Source: JAEUIE01 sp047602475 (GTDB lineage Bacteria; Planctomycetota; Planctomycetia; Gemmatales; HRBIN36). From it: 64,000 nt of DNA. The stretch spans positions 2,046,001-2,110,000 of the forward strand of contig JASGHE010000002.1 in assembly GCA_047602475.1 (NCBI GenBank). The letters are read 5' to 3'. Under the pieces are notes generated by a model. It searched no databases, was not told where the DNA came from, and was given only the letters and a program-made list of their open reading frames with translations. Positions 23,005 to 32,984 of this stretch are shown here, piece after piece. The translations under genes and the position numbers were made by a program. The first letter of the stretch is position 1; the number at the start of each line of letters is the position of its first letter.

Positions 23005-25237
23005 CTACTCCAACGGCTTCCACGCCATCGCCACCCGGAGCTGCTCATAGGTAAACTCCCCGGCGAAGTGCTCGAAGATCGGCTTGAGCCGCTGGTCAGG
23101 CTGCGAGGCGGCAAACTCTCGAATACGAACAGCATCTTCCGGGTGTAACCAGGGTAGCGTCGATTCCCGGGGGTTCGATTGCAGATACTCTTCCAGATAA
23201 CCTTGCACTGTCGAAGGGGATCGGCTCATGCGGGCAGCGATCTCATTAACGGTCAGCCCTTCATCAAAGAGAGGCCAGGAATCGATGCGAGTGGGAGCCT
23301 TGGGTTTTGCAGGAGCCTCATCTCTGGCTCGACTGCCGCCACTCGATCCCACATCCATCGACAGCCCATTCCGACTGCAATAGTTGCTGATCTCTTTCAG
23401 AAACTCAGCTCCGAAGCTGTTCACCTTCGTCTGCCCGAAGCCTGGAATGGCCAGCAGTCCCTCCCGCGTGCTGGGTCGTACGCTGGCCAGGGCATTGAGC
23501 GTTGTGTCGTGACAGATGACATACGGGGCCACGCCTCGGGTTCCAGCGAGTATTCGTCGCAGCTTCTGCAGTTCCTTGAACAGGCCCTCATCAATGGGCA
23601 GATCGCTGCTAACTTTGCGTGACCTCGTCCGAGCCTTCCGCAATGGCTCCGCATGCTTCTTTCCGCCAGAGCTTCACCTCGGTACGCTGCTTGCGAAGTA
23701 CCTTCCATGATTCCTCATTGAGCTTGAGGATGTAACCGGTTCCCTTGGTGCCGACGAACTCTTCCTTGTGCAAGAGGCCCAGGCTGGCCAGTTGATCGTA
23801 CCAGTCACGCAGATCGTCTTTGGTATGATCCTTGAGCAACCCAAAGACAGTGAGTTGCTCATGCTGATGCTTCAGCACATTCTCGGTACCCTCCCCGCGC
23901 AACACTTCGATGAGATGCTTGGCTCCGAACCGTTCGCCGCAACGGGCGATGGCCGAGAGGAGTTTCTGAGCCATCAGAAAACTATCAGCGACCGGCTCGG
24001 CGTCGCCCAGGCAGACATCGCATGCTCCACAATTGTCCTTGGCGAACTGCTGACCGAAGTGATTCACCAACTGACGATGCCGGCACAGAGTGCGGTTGCA
24101 GTAGCGATCCATCTCGTTGATATGTTCCAGCGCCACGGGCAGCCAACTCGTATCCCCTTCGCTCTCCTCCGCCGACTTGGTCATCATGCGGCTCCACTTG
24201 ATGACATCGCCCCGGTGATAGAGCAGAACACACTCCGCTTCCAGGCCATCCCGTCCGGCTCGGCCTGATTCCTGTTGATAATGTTCCAGCGACTTGGGCA
24301 TCGTCATGTGCAGTACGAAGCGCACGTCAGGCCGATCGATGCCCATGCCGAAAGCGACGGTCGCCACGATGAGATTGCAGCGTTCATTGCGGAACGCTTC
24401 CTGCACCTTCTTCCGCACCGGAGCATCCATGCCGGCATGATAGCCCATGGCAGAGAAGCCCCACGAGTTGATGTCATTGACCAGGTCATTGACATTGGCC
24501 CGACTCAGGCAGTAGATGATACCCGCCTGGCCACGATGATCTTCGAGTAACGCTTTGCACTGTGCCCATTCACTCTGTCGGGGCACCACTCGATAGTTGA
24601 GGTTAGGCCGATGGAAGTCGCCAATCAGTACGGCGGGGTCTTCTAACTGCAATTGATTGATAATGTCGGCACGAACCTTGTCGGTAGCGGTGGCTGTGAA
24701 GGCATGGATAGGCACCTTCGGAAACCACTCCCGCAGGAGAGCCATCTGCCGATACTCTGGCCGAAAATCGTGACCCCAGTGCGAAATGCAGTGTGCCTCA
24801 TCGATGGCGAACGAAGCGATGGGCAGGTTCTGCAGGAAGCTGAGGAACTCCTCCATCACCAGCCGTTCCGGGGCGACATAGACCAGGCGCACATCACCTT
24901 GCCGCATCGCTTCGATGCGGTCGTCCCGCTCATCCTGTGTCAGGGAGGAGTTGATGTAACAAGCCGGGATGCCATTGGCAGTGAGGCTATCCACCTGATC
25001 CTTCATCAGAGCGATGAGCGGCGAGATGACGATAGTGATTTGATCCGTTCGGCACGCTGCCGGAGCCTGGAAGCAGAGCGACTTGCCGCCTCCGGTGGGC
25101 AACACCACCATTAGGTGTTTGCCTTCCAGATTCGCCTGTATCGCTTCCTGCTGTTTGGGTCGCAGGTCGTGAAAGCCCCAATGCTTGGCGATGGTGGCCT
25201 GGACATCAGAGTAGGTAATAGCTTGAGTATAGCTCAT
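23005..25237 (-). pseudogene. recQ: ATP-dependent DNA helicase RecQ, split by a one-base frameshift
   Basis: The start at ATG 25237 (MSYTQAITYSDVQATIAKHW) is used; earlier codons come from a repeat. The first frame has the whole helicase core: VVLPTGGGKSLCFQAPA (Walker A), IDEAHCISHWGHDFRPEY (DEAH), FTATATDKVR, QESGRAGRDG, then the zinc-binding RQC region (CNRTLCRHRQ..CGACDVC). It stops at about 23609. The +1 frame from about 23640 carries the HRDC domain (LPIDEGLFKELQKLRRILAG, then IPGFGQTKVNSFG) and a C-terminal HTH (VNEIAARMSRSPSTVQGYLE). Together they match a full-length RecQ of about 740 residues. The break sits in a linker, so a split gene cannot be excluded, but the overlap of frames suggests an indel. 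Confidence 0.88.
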
Positions 25238-25242
25238 GTTGT

Positions 25243-25288
25243 TTCTCCCCTCTCCCCTGGAGGGAGAGGGGTTGGGGGTGAGGGGGCA
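25243..25288. repeat. GGGAG/CTCCC palindromic repeat, family A copy 3
   Basis: CTCCCCTCTCCCCTGGAGGG and AGAGGGGTTGGGGGTGAGGGGG, placed immediately upstream of the recQ start. Confidence 0.6.
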
Positions 25289-25359
25289 GCGGTGGCTGGC
25301 ATCAAACCACAATTATAGTCACAATCGCATACAATAGCAGCAGCGAGGGACATGTGGCT

Positions 25360-25542
25360 ATGAGCAAGCGACTAGTCAGCAATCTGGGAAAAGGATTGTT
25401 CTTTATTGGTTTTGTGATGGTCGTGCTGGGTGCGATGGCTGGTGGTATGGTCTTTATCGTTCCCATGATCGGCTTCGCCCTCATCCTCCTCTCGTTTGGC
25501 TGTCTGGCGTATGGTTCGAGAGTGGGAGATGAGCAGAACTAG
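25360..25542 (+). CDS. Small membrane protein, 60 aa, two helices
   Basis: ATG 25360 is preceded by GAGGGACATGTGGCT. The product is MSKRLVSNLGKGLFFIGFVM with two hydrophobic helices (about 10-30 and 33-52, ending FALILLSFGCLAYGSR) and a short charged tail. It is divergent from recQ. No family recognised; its hydrophobic pattern and codon use support a real gene. Confidence 0.6.
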   Translation: MSKRLVSNLGKGLFFIGFVMVVLGAMAGGMVFIVPMIGFALILLSFGCLAYGSRVGDEQN

Positions 25543-25598
25543 CTCTTCCAATCAACAGTGAATTGTCGGCAACTGATCCCGAAGGGATTACCTGAAAT

Positions 25599-25730
25599 AG
25601 CCCAGGACTTCAGTCCTGGGTAATGGAGAGAATGAACTTGCCTGGCCCTGTAAGGGCTACCTTAAAAGTAGCCCTTACAGGGCCAGAGTAACTCATCTCA
25701 AGACAGCCCAGGACTGAAGTCATGGGCTGC
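25599..25730. repeat. Nested inverted repeat, family F
   Basis: Outer arms GCCCAGGACTTCAGTCCTGG and GCCCAGGACTGAAGTCATGG, inner arms CTGGCCCTGTAAGGGCTAC and GTAGCCCTTACAGGGCCAG, the latter a perfect 19-bp inverted repeat around CTTAAAA. It is preceded by a GATCCCGAAGGGAT palindrome. Confidence 0.85.
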
Positions 25731-25789
25731 AACTGGTCGTCCTTTCAGGACTTTCAGGACAAACATGGAAATGCTCACCGTGATAGCTG

Positions 25790-26420
25790 TCAAACAGCAT
25801 CCTGCTCCGACTGGCGAACTACTGAAAGCCTCTTTCTGGTCGAATACAAATAAAGCCCAATGGTCAAGCCGACAAGGCCCAAGAAGACGGCAATCGCGCG
25901 TAATACCATCTGCACCATGTACTCAATACCGCACAGATCATACTTCACCATGAAGGTGTGCTTGATGCCCTGGAGCTTGGGAGCCGGCGAGCTAATTTTC
26001 ATTCGCATGTGGTACAGGCCGGTGCCCCAGGGGTGCGAGGAGATCAGAGCAAGCAGCCGGCCTTTATTCTGCGGCCAATCATCGCAATTCTCTGCTTCGA
26101 TGGGCAGTTTGCCAATCTCCTTCTTCTGATCGTCGGTGATGTAAATCATCCCACTAAGGCCCGACAGCAATTCGCGCTTTCACAGGCACATCGCCATCGA
26201 TTTGGACGTAGAAGAACACTTTGCAGGGAACGCTGGTGATCAATTCCAAAGAGGCTTCGTGGCTGCCTGTCTTGGAAAGGTCGATAGGTAACTCGGCAAT
26301 GCTCGCCGTCTTCCATGATTCCAGCATGGCACCGTATTCCATCGAACGGTTGCCATAGTAGACCGCCCCCACCGCCAAGGCGATCATCACAGCCAACAAG
26401 AATGTACGCCATCTGAACAT
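25790..26420 (-). pseudogene. Two-helix membrane protein split by a frameshift
   Basis: The frame from 26420 (MFRWRTFLLAVMIALAVGAV, a signal anchor) runs to VQIDGDVPVKARIAVGP and stops at 26154. The +1 frame continues ELLSGLSGMIYITDDQKKEI and on to a second hydrophobic helix AIAVFLGLVGLTIGLYLYST before a basic end. Joined by removal of one base near 26178 they make one protein of about 209 residues with a large extracytoplasmic domain between two membrane helices. No family recognised. The exact join is inferred. Confidence 0.7.
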
Positions 26421-26482
26421 GGAGGCTCACAAGTATCCTGCTATCATAGAAGGTACTAAAGACCTCTCTTGGAACCACTCCC

Positions 26483-27007
26483 ATGTTCCTTGCCCTCTCC
26501 TTTCTCATCCTGCTTCGTCTTCCAGATGATCCTCCTCCCCGCTGGATGCCCCTGGCCAACCCCGGCTGCTCGGCCAGGTTGCCTAACGCCAATCCCAAGG
26601 TGCAAAAGCTCGAAGATACCGGCCCCGATGATAAGCCTGTCAAAATCTCCATCTATCGGGGGACGATCGGCAAAACGTCCTACCTTGTCACCATCAGCGA
26701 GTTCTCCGACGAGTACATGAAACAGCCCGTTAAAATTATCTTCGACAATGCCCGCAACGGCTCTATCGCCCGGTCAGGGGGCAAGCTCGTCAGCGAGAAG
26801 GATATTGAACTCGACAAAGTGCCTGGTCGGGAAACCATCGTCACTGTCAAAGACGCAGGCTTTGTGAAAGCCCGTGTCTATGTGCATAATGAACGGCAAT
26901 ACGCTGTCATGATCGCCAGCCCTAACGAAAAAGAACTGGACGATGAGAATGCGAAGAAGTTCTTTGAGTCGTTCAAATTGAAGACGATGAGAAGGCCAGG
27001 AAAGTAG
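26483..27007 (+). CDS. Secreted hypothetical protein, 174 aa
   Basis: ATG 26483 opens a hydrophobic N-terminus (MFLALSFLILLRLPDDPPP), a short signal peptide. The mature part has strands such as DKPVKISIYRGTIGKTSYLV and RETIVTVKDAGFVKARVYVH and ends in a helix with basic residues (FFESFKLKTMRRPGK). It reads like a small extracytoplasmic domain; no family recognised. Confidence 0.68.
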   Translation: MFLALSFLILLRLPDDPPPRWMPLANPGCSARLPNANPKVQKLEDTGPDDKPVKISIYRGTIGKTSYLVTISEFSDEYMKQPVKIIFDNARNGSIARSGGKLVSEKDIELDKVPGRETIVTVKDAGFVKARVYVHNERQYAVMIASPNEKELDDENAKKFFESFKLKTMRRPGK

Positions 27008-27023
27008 ATAGTGAATAACCCTC

Positions 27024-27125
27024 TGTAGGGCACGTTGTCCGTGCCTCACAAGGGCTTGGCGACATTCACATGGCATGGTAGGGACAAGACATTTTCATTG
27101 TGAGGCACGCACAGCGTGCCCTACA
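27024..27125. repeat. Paired inverted repeat, family G
   Basis: Arms 27024-27051 (TGTAGGGCACGTTGTCCGTG and on) and 27098-27125 (ending CAGCGTGCCCTACA) are complementary over 28 bp with few mismatches. Each arm is also a hairpin. Between a gene end and the end of the copper-monooxygenase fusion gene. Confidence 0.85.
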
Positions 27126-27128
27126 CAA

Positions 27129-28960
27129 CTACGGGTTCGACTTCTCTTCCTTCGGCTTCTCTACCTTCACCGGCACATAGAACTCTACATACCCCAGCAT
27201 CATCTCGTCATAGGTTTGCGGGCCCCAGCGGACGGTCTTCTTCGGGTCGGGGTTGGCGGGGTTCTTGTCGCTGTTGTCGTACCAGGCGGTGTACTGCAGC
27301 GTATCGCCTGCCTTAATCGTGATGGGTTCCTTCAGGCGATACAGAAGCTGCCAGTTAAAGTCATAGTGGGGGATATCGAGAAGCACTTCCTTCGTCTTAT
27401 CCTTGCGGGTGACTTCATACTTACAGGCTTTACCTCGCAAGTGCATGTGGGGCGTGAAGCCAATCAGGGTGGCATCGAAAGGCATCGGGAACTTGAAGGT
27501 CACTTCATGGTTGTCAGCGCCGGGCGGGATGGCAAAGCGGGTATTCACCATGCCTGCGACCTTCACTTCATGCTGGGGAGGCTCCTTGGCGTAGATCATC
27601 CCGATCTCGGTTTGATCTTCAGTAGCAGTGCCGTTGGGGGTGTAGTGCATCTGGAAGTTGAGCTTGCTCCCCTTGGGCAGCTTCTTGGCGAACCCCTCAG
27701 GGAAGACGAGTTGGCTGTTGCCCGGCACATAGATGGCAAAGAAACCGGAGCGTTCAGCGGCAGCTTCACTCAGACGGGCCGTAGCGCCGCCACTGGATCG
27801 TTCCGAGCCACCCGGAGGAATGACCGACACAATGACGTGGTGAACGACCTGCCGGGCTGAGGGTTTGACTTCGATAGCCTGCACCCATTTGTCTTCTTCC
27901 AAGCCGGTCTCGACTCGAATATTCTGATAGGGCATGACGCCATCAGCTTTGACCGCTACGGGCTTGGGGAACTTGAGAACCTTGTCTGGCTTGCCGATCT
28001 GCCATTGATCATTGAAGGTCCGCTTCAGCGGGGCATCAGCAGCATCTCCCTTCTCAAGGGAACCTGACAGCCAGGCAAGCAGATCAGCCTTGTCCTGGGC
28101 GGGCAGCGTGCGATCATTGATCCATGGGCTGTGCTTGCCTGCTGCTGCCGCCACGGCGAACCAGGGGGGCATCGTTCCTTTGTCAACGACTTTGCGAATC
28201 ATCCCCTTGTGGGAAACGACATCATCGTAGGTTTCCAGTGAGAAGGGGCCGACGCCATTGGTGCGGTGGCATTCGACGCAGTGCATCTGCACGATGCGAG
28301 CGATGCGGGCATGGTAGGTGACGGGAACCGCAGCAACCGTTTTGACAGAAACATCAAGATCGCAGCCGGGTGCTGTGGTGGCTTCGACCTGTGGCTGCTT
28401 GCCGGCCAGAGCCGCATCGAGGGCGTCACGCAGGTAGTTGTTCTTGGGGGTATCGAGTGAATAGCCAATTCCATATTGATCATCGACAGCGCCGCGGTAG
28501 ACGACAGTGCGGGCTGCATCAAGCACGATCACTTCGGTCGTCGTCTTGGCCCCCAGGGCTGCGGTGGCTTCGTTACTACGATCCTGACAGTAGATGCCTT
28601 GCAACCCCTGAGCCTTGATGTCGCTGGTGGCATCGGTTGCTGTGGGATTGATGAACAGGAAGGCGACCGACTTATCAGCGTATTGCTTTTCGAGCTTGGC
28701 AAGAGTCGGGGCATACTTCTTGCACAGCGGGCAACTGGTGCTGGTGTAGGCAATCACCAGGAACTGCTTGGCCTTGAAGTCGCTGAGTTGATGCGTCTTG
28801 CCCGCCAGATCGGTTAGAGTCAGGTTGGGCATGAGCTTGCCGACGGTGCTTTCAGCGGCTCGCAGCAGCCGAGCGCTTCGGTGGAGCCAGGTTCACCAGC
28901 GAACAGCGGCGAAGCCAGGAGTCCAGCCGCCAAAGCCAACAAGCCGGTAGGACGCATCAT
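27129..28960 (-). pseudogene. Redoxin-cytochrome c-copper monooxygenase fusion (frameshift after signal peptide)
   Basis: The main frame (ATG 28832, MPNLTLTDLAGKTHQLSDFK) holds a thioredoxin-like domain with TSTSCPLCKKYAPTL (redox CPLC, about 31-45), then a haem c site VECH in MHCVECHRTNGVGPF (about 182), then a copper type II ascorbate-dependent monooxygenase-like module with FTPHMHLRGKACKYEV (HMH copper ligands, about 460) and DTLQYTAWYDNSDKNP. Upstream, in another frame, ATG 28960 or 28957 begins a clean signal peptide MRPTGLLALAAGLLASPLFA. A one-base gap near 28885 would join it, so the protein is probably exported. In planctomycetes such fusions are assumed to be periplasmic redox enzymes; substrate unknown. 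Confidence 0.85.
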
Positions 28961-29112
28961 GAGAGACACCTGAATACCAATGGGCGATCAGTCCAACTTC
29001 ATAACCCCGATCATAGCAAATAGTTGCGGATTCGTAAGGCTGAATTGTCACATTCAATCCTGATTCCGGTAAGGGGTATGATACTCAACTCGTCACCGTG
29101 AAGGATACTCCC

Positions 29113-29608
29113 ATGCTCGCTCTCCTCAACTGGTTTCGCCGTTCGTATCCGGGTTGGTCAAGCCTGACGACACTTGAAGGAGTAACGGTACTGCTACAGG
29201 ATAACCCCAAAAGAAAGTGTTCGACCACCGACAATTCCTTTGGCCGATTCACCAGCACCACTTATTCATCATGTAGCAGTACCGGCACCTTCTCGACGAT
29301 GCTGACGATACGGGACTACTCGCCCGGACAATCTGTTGGATCACAGGAACGCTTCGCCAGTTGGAAGGCGGAGTTCAACCATGCCATGCAGGCCTATCAG
29401 AATCTCGTGCCATCTCGTGAAGGAACAGCTCATCAAGGGGCAGCATCCTCGTTGCGATCTGCTCTACACCAACCACGATGAGACGGTTTACACTCGAGTC
29501 AGTCTGATCGCTCAAGATGATCGGCTCGTCATCCTCTTCGCCTGCGGCATGCTTCAGGAAGTGTCTGGTCCGGCTTGTTCGGAGTGCTTTCGTTTGATTC
29601 GTCTTTAG
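29113..29608 (+). pseudogene. Hypothetical protein split by a frameshift
   Basis: ATG 29113 follows GAAGGATACTCCC. The first frame reads MLALLNWFRRSYPGWSSLTT to FNHAMQAYQNLVPSREGTAH and then loses coding character; the +1 frame from about 29407 continues CHLVKEQLIKGQHPRCDLLY, VYTRVSLIAQDDRLVILFAC and ends at 29608. A one-base indel near CTCGTGCCATC explains it. The joined protein has about 165 residues, no signal peptide and no recognised family. Confidence 0.6.
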
Positions 29609-29625
29609 AACCTCTTTCATCTCAG

Positions 29626-29690
29626 TGTAGCGGAAGTCGCCAGACTTCCATGCATGATCGCAGACGGAACTCTTGGCGAGTTCCGCTACA
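29626..29690. repeat. Paired inverted repeat, family H
   Basis: Ends TGTAGCGGAA and TTCCGCTACA are complementary; internal halves are small hairpins (GGAAGTC..GACTTCC; GGAACTC..GAGTTCC). Confidence 0.75.
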
Positions 29691-29753
29691 TTGAAGTAAG
29701 AAATGCACTAGTTCCTGATTGACAATCACCTCCGCATCCTGTTAGCTGAGTAA

Positions 29754-31310
29754 ATGCCTACCTCACTGACTGCTTCATCCATCTTCAGACTCTTAGCACT
29801 CTCTGCCCTCGCCATGTCTTACGGCTGGGGCTTTCGTGGCGACTATGGCCATGAAGCAGGGGCGATGTTTCCGGGAGCGTTCCTGGCCCTGGCCATCTTG
29901 CTTGCGTCAGGCAGAGAAGACTGGCAGCGTCGCATCACCCTCGTCGCCTTTGCTGCGGCGATGGGCTGGGCCTTTGGTGGTTCGGTCAGCTATGGCAAAG
30001 TCGTTGGCTACACGGCACACTCCTCCGTTCCCGATGTCGCCTATGGGTTTGCCAGCCTGTTCATCATTGGCGCCATGTGGGGCGGCATCGGGGCAGGGTG
30101 CCTGGGCTTGGCTTTGACCATGAAGCGTTCCTGGCTTAACAGTTGGGCCGGGCCGTTGATGATACTGTACCTTGTATGGACCCTACTTGATTTCAGCGGA
30201 GCGACTGCCTGGCTCGAAGAGAAGTACATTCCCAAAGATGCTGATGGTGTCGCTGCTTTAAGTGCCTTGATGGTCGGACTAGGTTGCTTGACGTTCAAGG
30301 CGTGGAGAGCGGCTGGCGAATTGATGACATGTCTCTCGTCGGGCTGGTGTGCGGGGTTCATCAAGCTGGTGGTGGTGTTTGACTTGCACATGACGCCGCC
30401 CCGTGGCGACAACTGGGCAGGCATCCTTGGCCTGACCATCGCCTTTGCCGGTTGGCTCGTTGTGAAGGGCAATCGTGCGACTTTGTATCTGTTCCTTATC
30501 GGTCTGCTGGCAGGTGGCTACGGCTTTGCCTTGGGCGATGGCCTGAACATGATGGGCCGCGCTGGTTGGGGCTTCTTTGGCGAGCTTGCAACACAAAATC
30601 ATCTCGACGTCTGGAAGTGGATGGAACAGGGCTTCGGGCTAATCATGGGTTTAGGTGTTGCTCTCGGTATCCTTCGGTTGGTTCGCGGCCGGCTGCGTCC
30701 ACCGGAAGAGGATGCGCGGGCCGGCGTCATCCAACTGGTCGGGCTCCTCTTTCTCTTGATCGTGATGCCGTGGCTCAACTTCTTCAAGAACGTCCGCAAT
30801 CTTGGCAGCTCGAAGATGATCGGGGCGCCACTGTTCGGCTGGCCTGAAGAGATGTGGTATCTGCTGATCGGATGTGGCCTGGCAATCATGCTGTTCATTG
30901 CCTGCGTGCAGTATTATCGCAAAGAACTGGCCCTGGCCCCGTCCCGCCCTCATGGTCGTGCACAATTGCTTTTGCTGTTTCTGATGTGGATCTCGGTATT
31001 TGCAGCGTTCCTGCAAGCCTATCCTCACATGAACCGACCCGGCACCCTCTGGGTGCATGTCACGTTCTGGATCACCGCTATCATTGTCAGCATCATGACG
31101 ATGCTACAACCCAAGCCCAGCCCGGTGATTGAGACGAAGGATACCCTTGCCTACAGCGATACCTATTGGCGACCTGGGCTCGTGTTCTGGGTGCTGGTGA
31201 TCCTGATCCCGTTCGTGATAGCCGGGCTGACGTATGGCATCACGGGAATGCATGCCCATCCGCTGCCGGGGAGTCATTTGCGGTTTGAGAAGCCAGCCTG
31301 GAAAGATTAA
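29754..31310 (+). CDS. Polytopic membrane protein, about 12 helices
   Basis: A 518-residue integral membrane protein starting at ATG 29754. The first helix region reads FRLLALSALAMSYGWGFRGD; a charged motif YGHEAGAMFPGAFLAL follows. Further helices include RITLVAFAAAMGWAFGGSVS, LFIIGAMWGGIGAGCLGLAL, AGLLGLTIAFAGWLVVK-like segments and, at the C-terminus, LVFWVLVILIPFVIAGLTYG. Glycines are frequent in helices. I do not recognise a transporter signature. Short spacing (31 bp) to the next gene suggests they are co-transcribed. Confidence 0.82.
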   Translation: MPTSLTASSIFRLLALSALAMSYGWGFRGDYGHEAGAMFPGAFLALAILLASGREDWQRRITLVAFAAAMGWAFGGSVSYGKVVGYTAHSSVPDVAYGFASLFIIGAMWGGIGAGCLGLALTMKRSWLNSWAGPLMILYLVWTLLDFSGATAWLEEKYIPKDADGVAALSALMVGLGCLTFKAWRAAGELMTCLSSGWCAGFIKLVVVFDLHMTPPRGDNWAGILGLTIAFAGWLVVKGNRATLYLFLIGLLAGGYGFALGDGLNMMGRAGWGFFGELATQNHLDVWKWMEQGFGLIMGLGVALGILRLVRGRLRPPEEDARAGVIQLVGLLFLLIVMPWLNFFKNVRNLGSSKMIGAPLFGWPEEMWYLLIGCGLAIMLFIACVQYYRKELALAPSRPHGRAQLLLLFLMWISVFAAFLQAYPHMNRPGTLWVHVTFWITAIIVSIMTMLQPKPSPVIETKDTLAYSDTYWRPGLVFWVLVILIPFVIAGLTYGITGMHAHPLPGSHLRFEKPAWKD

Positions 31311-31341
31311 CTTCTACTGGACATAGACGGATGCAGCAGCC

Positions 31342-32907
31342 ATGATGGCGAGTATTCTTGTGCCAAATGGAGTGGTTGGCATGCCCGACAGACGAAAGTC
31401 ATTCTTCCATTCTGCTCTGTTCACCTTCTTGCTTTCACTGGTGGGAGGAGGGGGATCCTACTGGATCATTCACGAGTGGCTGAGCCCCAAGCCGACGATC
31501 AGCTTCCTGCCAAAGGTGCAACTGATCACATACACACTTTCGGATAGCATGGTCTTGTTCGACGCTCAGGCTCGATGGATGTGCATCCGCAGGCCCAACG
31601 CCGATCGCCTTGCGACTAAGTTCATCTGCGATGTGTATGATCTATTCTCGCAGGGTAAGGCGGTCTGGACGTTCGAGTGGGATTATGCCAATGAAGTTGA
31701 TCAAACACCAATAGTCGATGGGTATCGCTCAGTAAGGGCCACCAATGCTGGTACTCTAGAGGTGCTTGACAGGAACTTTGCTACTCAGGAGCAGCGTGTT
31801 ATCTCAGTTCTACATGGCGTCCGTGCTAAGAACTTCATGAGTCTCAAACTGGTCAACACAGGAAAGCAACTACTGGTACAGCACCGCTGGCCACTTTGGC
31901 CCTGGCGATTGCTGGCAGCACAGGGGCAGTTGCCTTTAGATGCCCTGTTTCTTTGCAGCCATACGACTCTCGAAACGTACACCACCGGTGACGGTATCCT
32001 TTTCTCGGTCTGGGATGTTGAGAAAGCCAGGAAGGTTTCTGAGGTGCTCGTCAGCCCGCCCATCAGCCGGAATCTGGCGTTTACTGAAGATGGAAAGAGA
32101 ATCGTCATTCCCGAAGCATTGAAGCAGGCAGAGAGTTGCTTTTGGGTCAAGTGGTATGATCCAGCAAAGAATATCGGTGTGCCGAAACCCGTCGTTCAAT
32201 ACCTTCCCGCATTGCCCAGGGGAGTTCGAGTGGTGGACTTGGGTTCCGAGAAGATTACTGTCCTGAGCCATACCCTGCCAGAAGAATATCAGGGTACTAA
32301 TTCAGCAGCCCTTACTTTGTCGCTTGCCGGAAATCAGTTAATGGTGGGCTACTTCAGCGCGGTGCCTGATTACTTTTCTAGTGTTCCAGTGAACGTCATG
32401 CTTAAACAACAGTTCAGTGACATATTATTTCCCCGTTACGATCTGATTACTGGAGCTAAGACGTCTCGAGGAATGCCCAACTGCACTGTCATGGCTCATC
32501 CTGGCTGGGGAGCACAAATAAGTCAAAGCCATGTGCCTTGGCCGGCATGGATACAGTACATCAGTGAACAATTGGGATACAACCTCAACGTGTTTCATCC
32601 CCGATCTCGCTGTTTGATGATAAGCTTCATCGATGTTGACCGTCAGGAAAATCGCTATCACTATCAATTAAGTTCACCTGAGGGCGAGAAAATTCAAAAG
32701 GCCTATTCAGCCGATAAGCAGGCTATCGTCATCTGGAGACAGTTTGCCGAAGGGCTGCAAGTCATCCGCTGGCAAGTGCCGTTCGAGGTCTATTCGCCCT
32801 GGTGGAGTCTGGGGACTGGGTTGTTCTTCTTTACGCTACCGTTGGCATGGTGGGTTTGGAGATACACAACAACCCACGCATTGCCTGTTGAAAGTCCAAT
32901 TCGCTGA
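31342..32907 (+). CDS. Membrane-anchored protein with probable beta-propeller ectodomain
   Basis: 521 residues from ATG 31342, or 508 from ATG 31381; neither start has a strong ribosome site. An N-terminal helix (FHSALFTFLLSLVGGGGSYW) and a C-terminal helix (LGTGLFFFTLPLAWWVWRYT) enclose about 420 residues. These have WD40/TolB-like phrases: GILFSVWDVEKARKVSEVLV, RNLAFTEDGKRIVIPEAL and WVKWYDPAKN. Repeat signatures are weak. Typical of large planctomycete proteins of unknown function. Confidence 0.72.
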   Translation: MMASILVPNGVVGMPDRRKSFFHSALFTFLLSLVGGGGSYWIIHEWLSPKPTISFLPKVQLITYTLSDSMVLFDAQARWMCIRRPNADRLATKFICDVYDLFSQGKAVWTFEWDYANEVDQTPIVDGYRSVRATNAGTLEVLDRNFATQEQRVISVLHGVRAKNFMSLKLVNTGKQLLVQHRWPLWPWRLLAAQGQLPLDALFLCSHTTLETYTTGDGILFSVWDVEKARKVSEVLVSPPISRNLAFTEDGKRIVIPEALKQAESCFWVKWYDPAKNIGVPKPVVQYLPALPRGVRVVDLGSEKITVLSHTLPEEYQGTNSAALTLSLAGNQLMVGYFSAVPDYFSSVPVNVMLKQQFSDILFPRYDLITGAKTSRGMPNCTVMAHPGWGAQISQSHVPWPAWIQYISEQLGYNLNVFHPRSRCLMISFIDVDRQENRYHYQLSSPEGEKIQKAYSADKQAIVIWRQFAEGLQVIRWQVPFEVYSPWWSLGTGLFFFTLPLAWWVWRYTTTHALPVESPIR

Positions 32908-32954
32908 CGAAGCAGAAACCGGGAGCCACTTCCCCTTGCTCAATCCTCAAACCC

Positions 32955-32984
32955 GGTTATTCTCTTCGCTCGAGGAGAATAACC
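32955..32984 (+). promoter_or_regulatory. Hairpin overlapping the ribosome binding site of 32985
   Basis: GGTTATTCTC (32955-32964) and GAGAATAACC (32975-32984) are perfect complements and the second arm touches the ATG. The Shine-Dalgarno GAGGAG lies at the loop/stem border (32972-32977), so folding would hide it. It looks like a translational switch, but function is inferred from position only. Confidence 0.5.

Noticed and set aside
27075..27860. Plus-strand frame opposite the copper-monooxygenase domain
   Set aside because: The opposite strand carries the conserved copper ligands; this is a shadow frame, and its start lies in a repeat.
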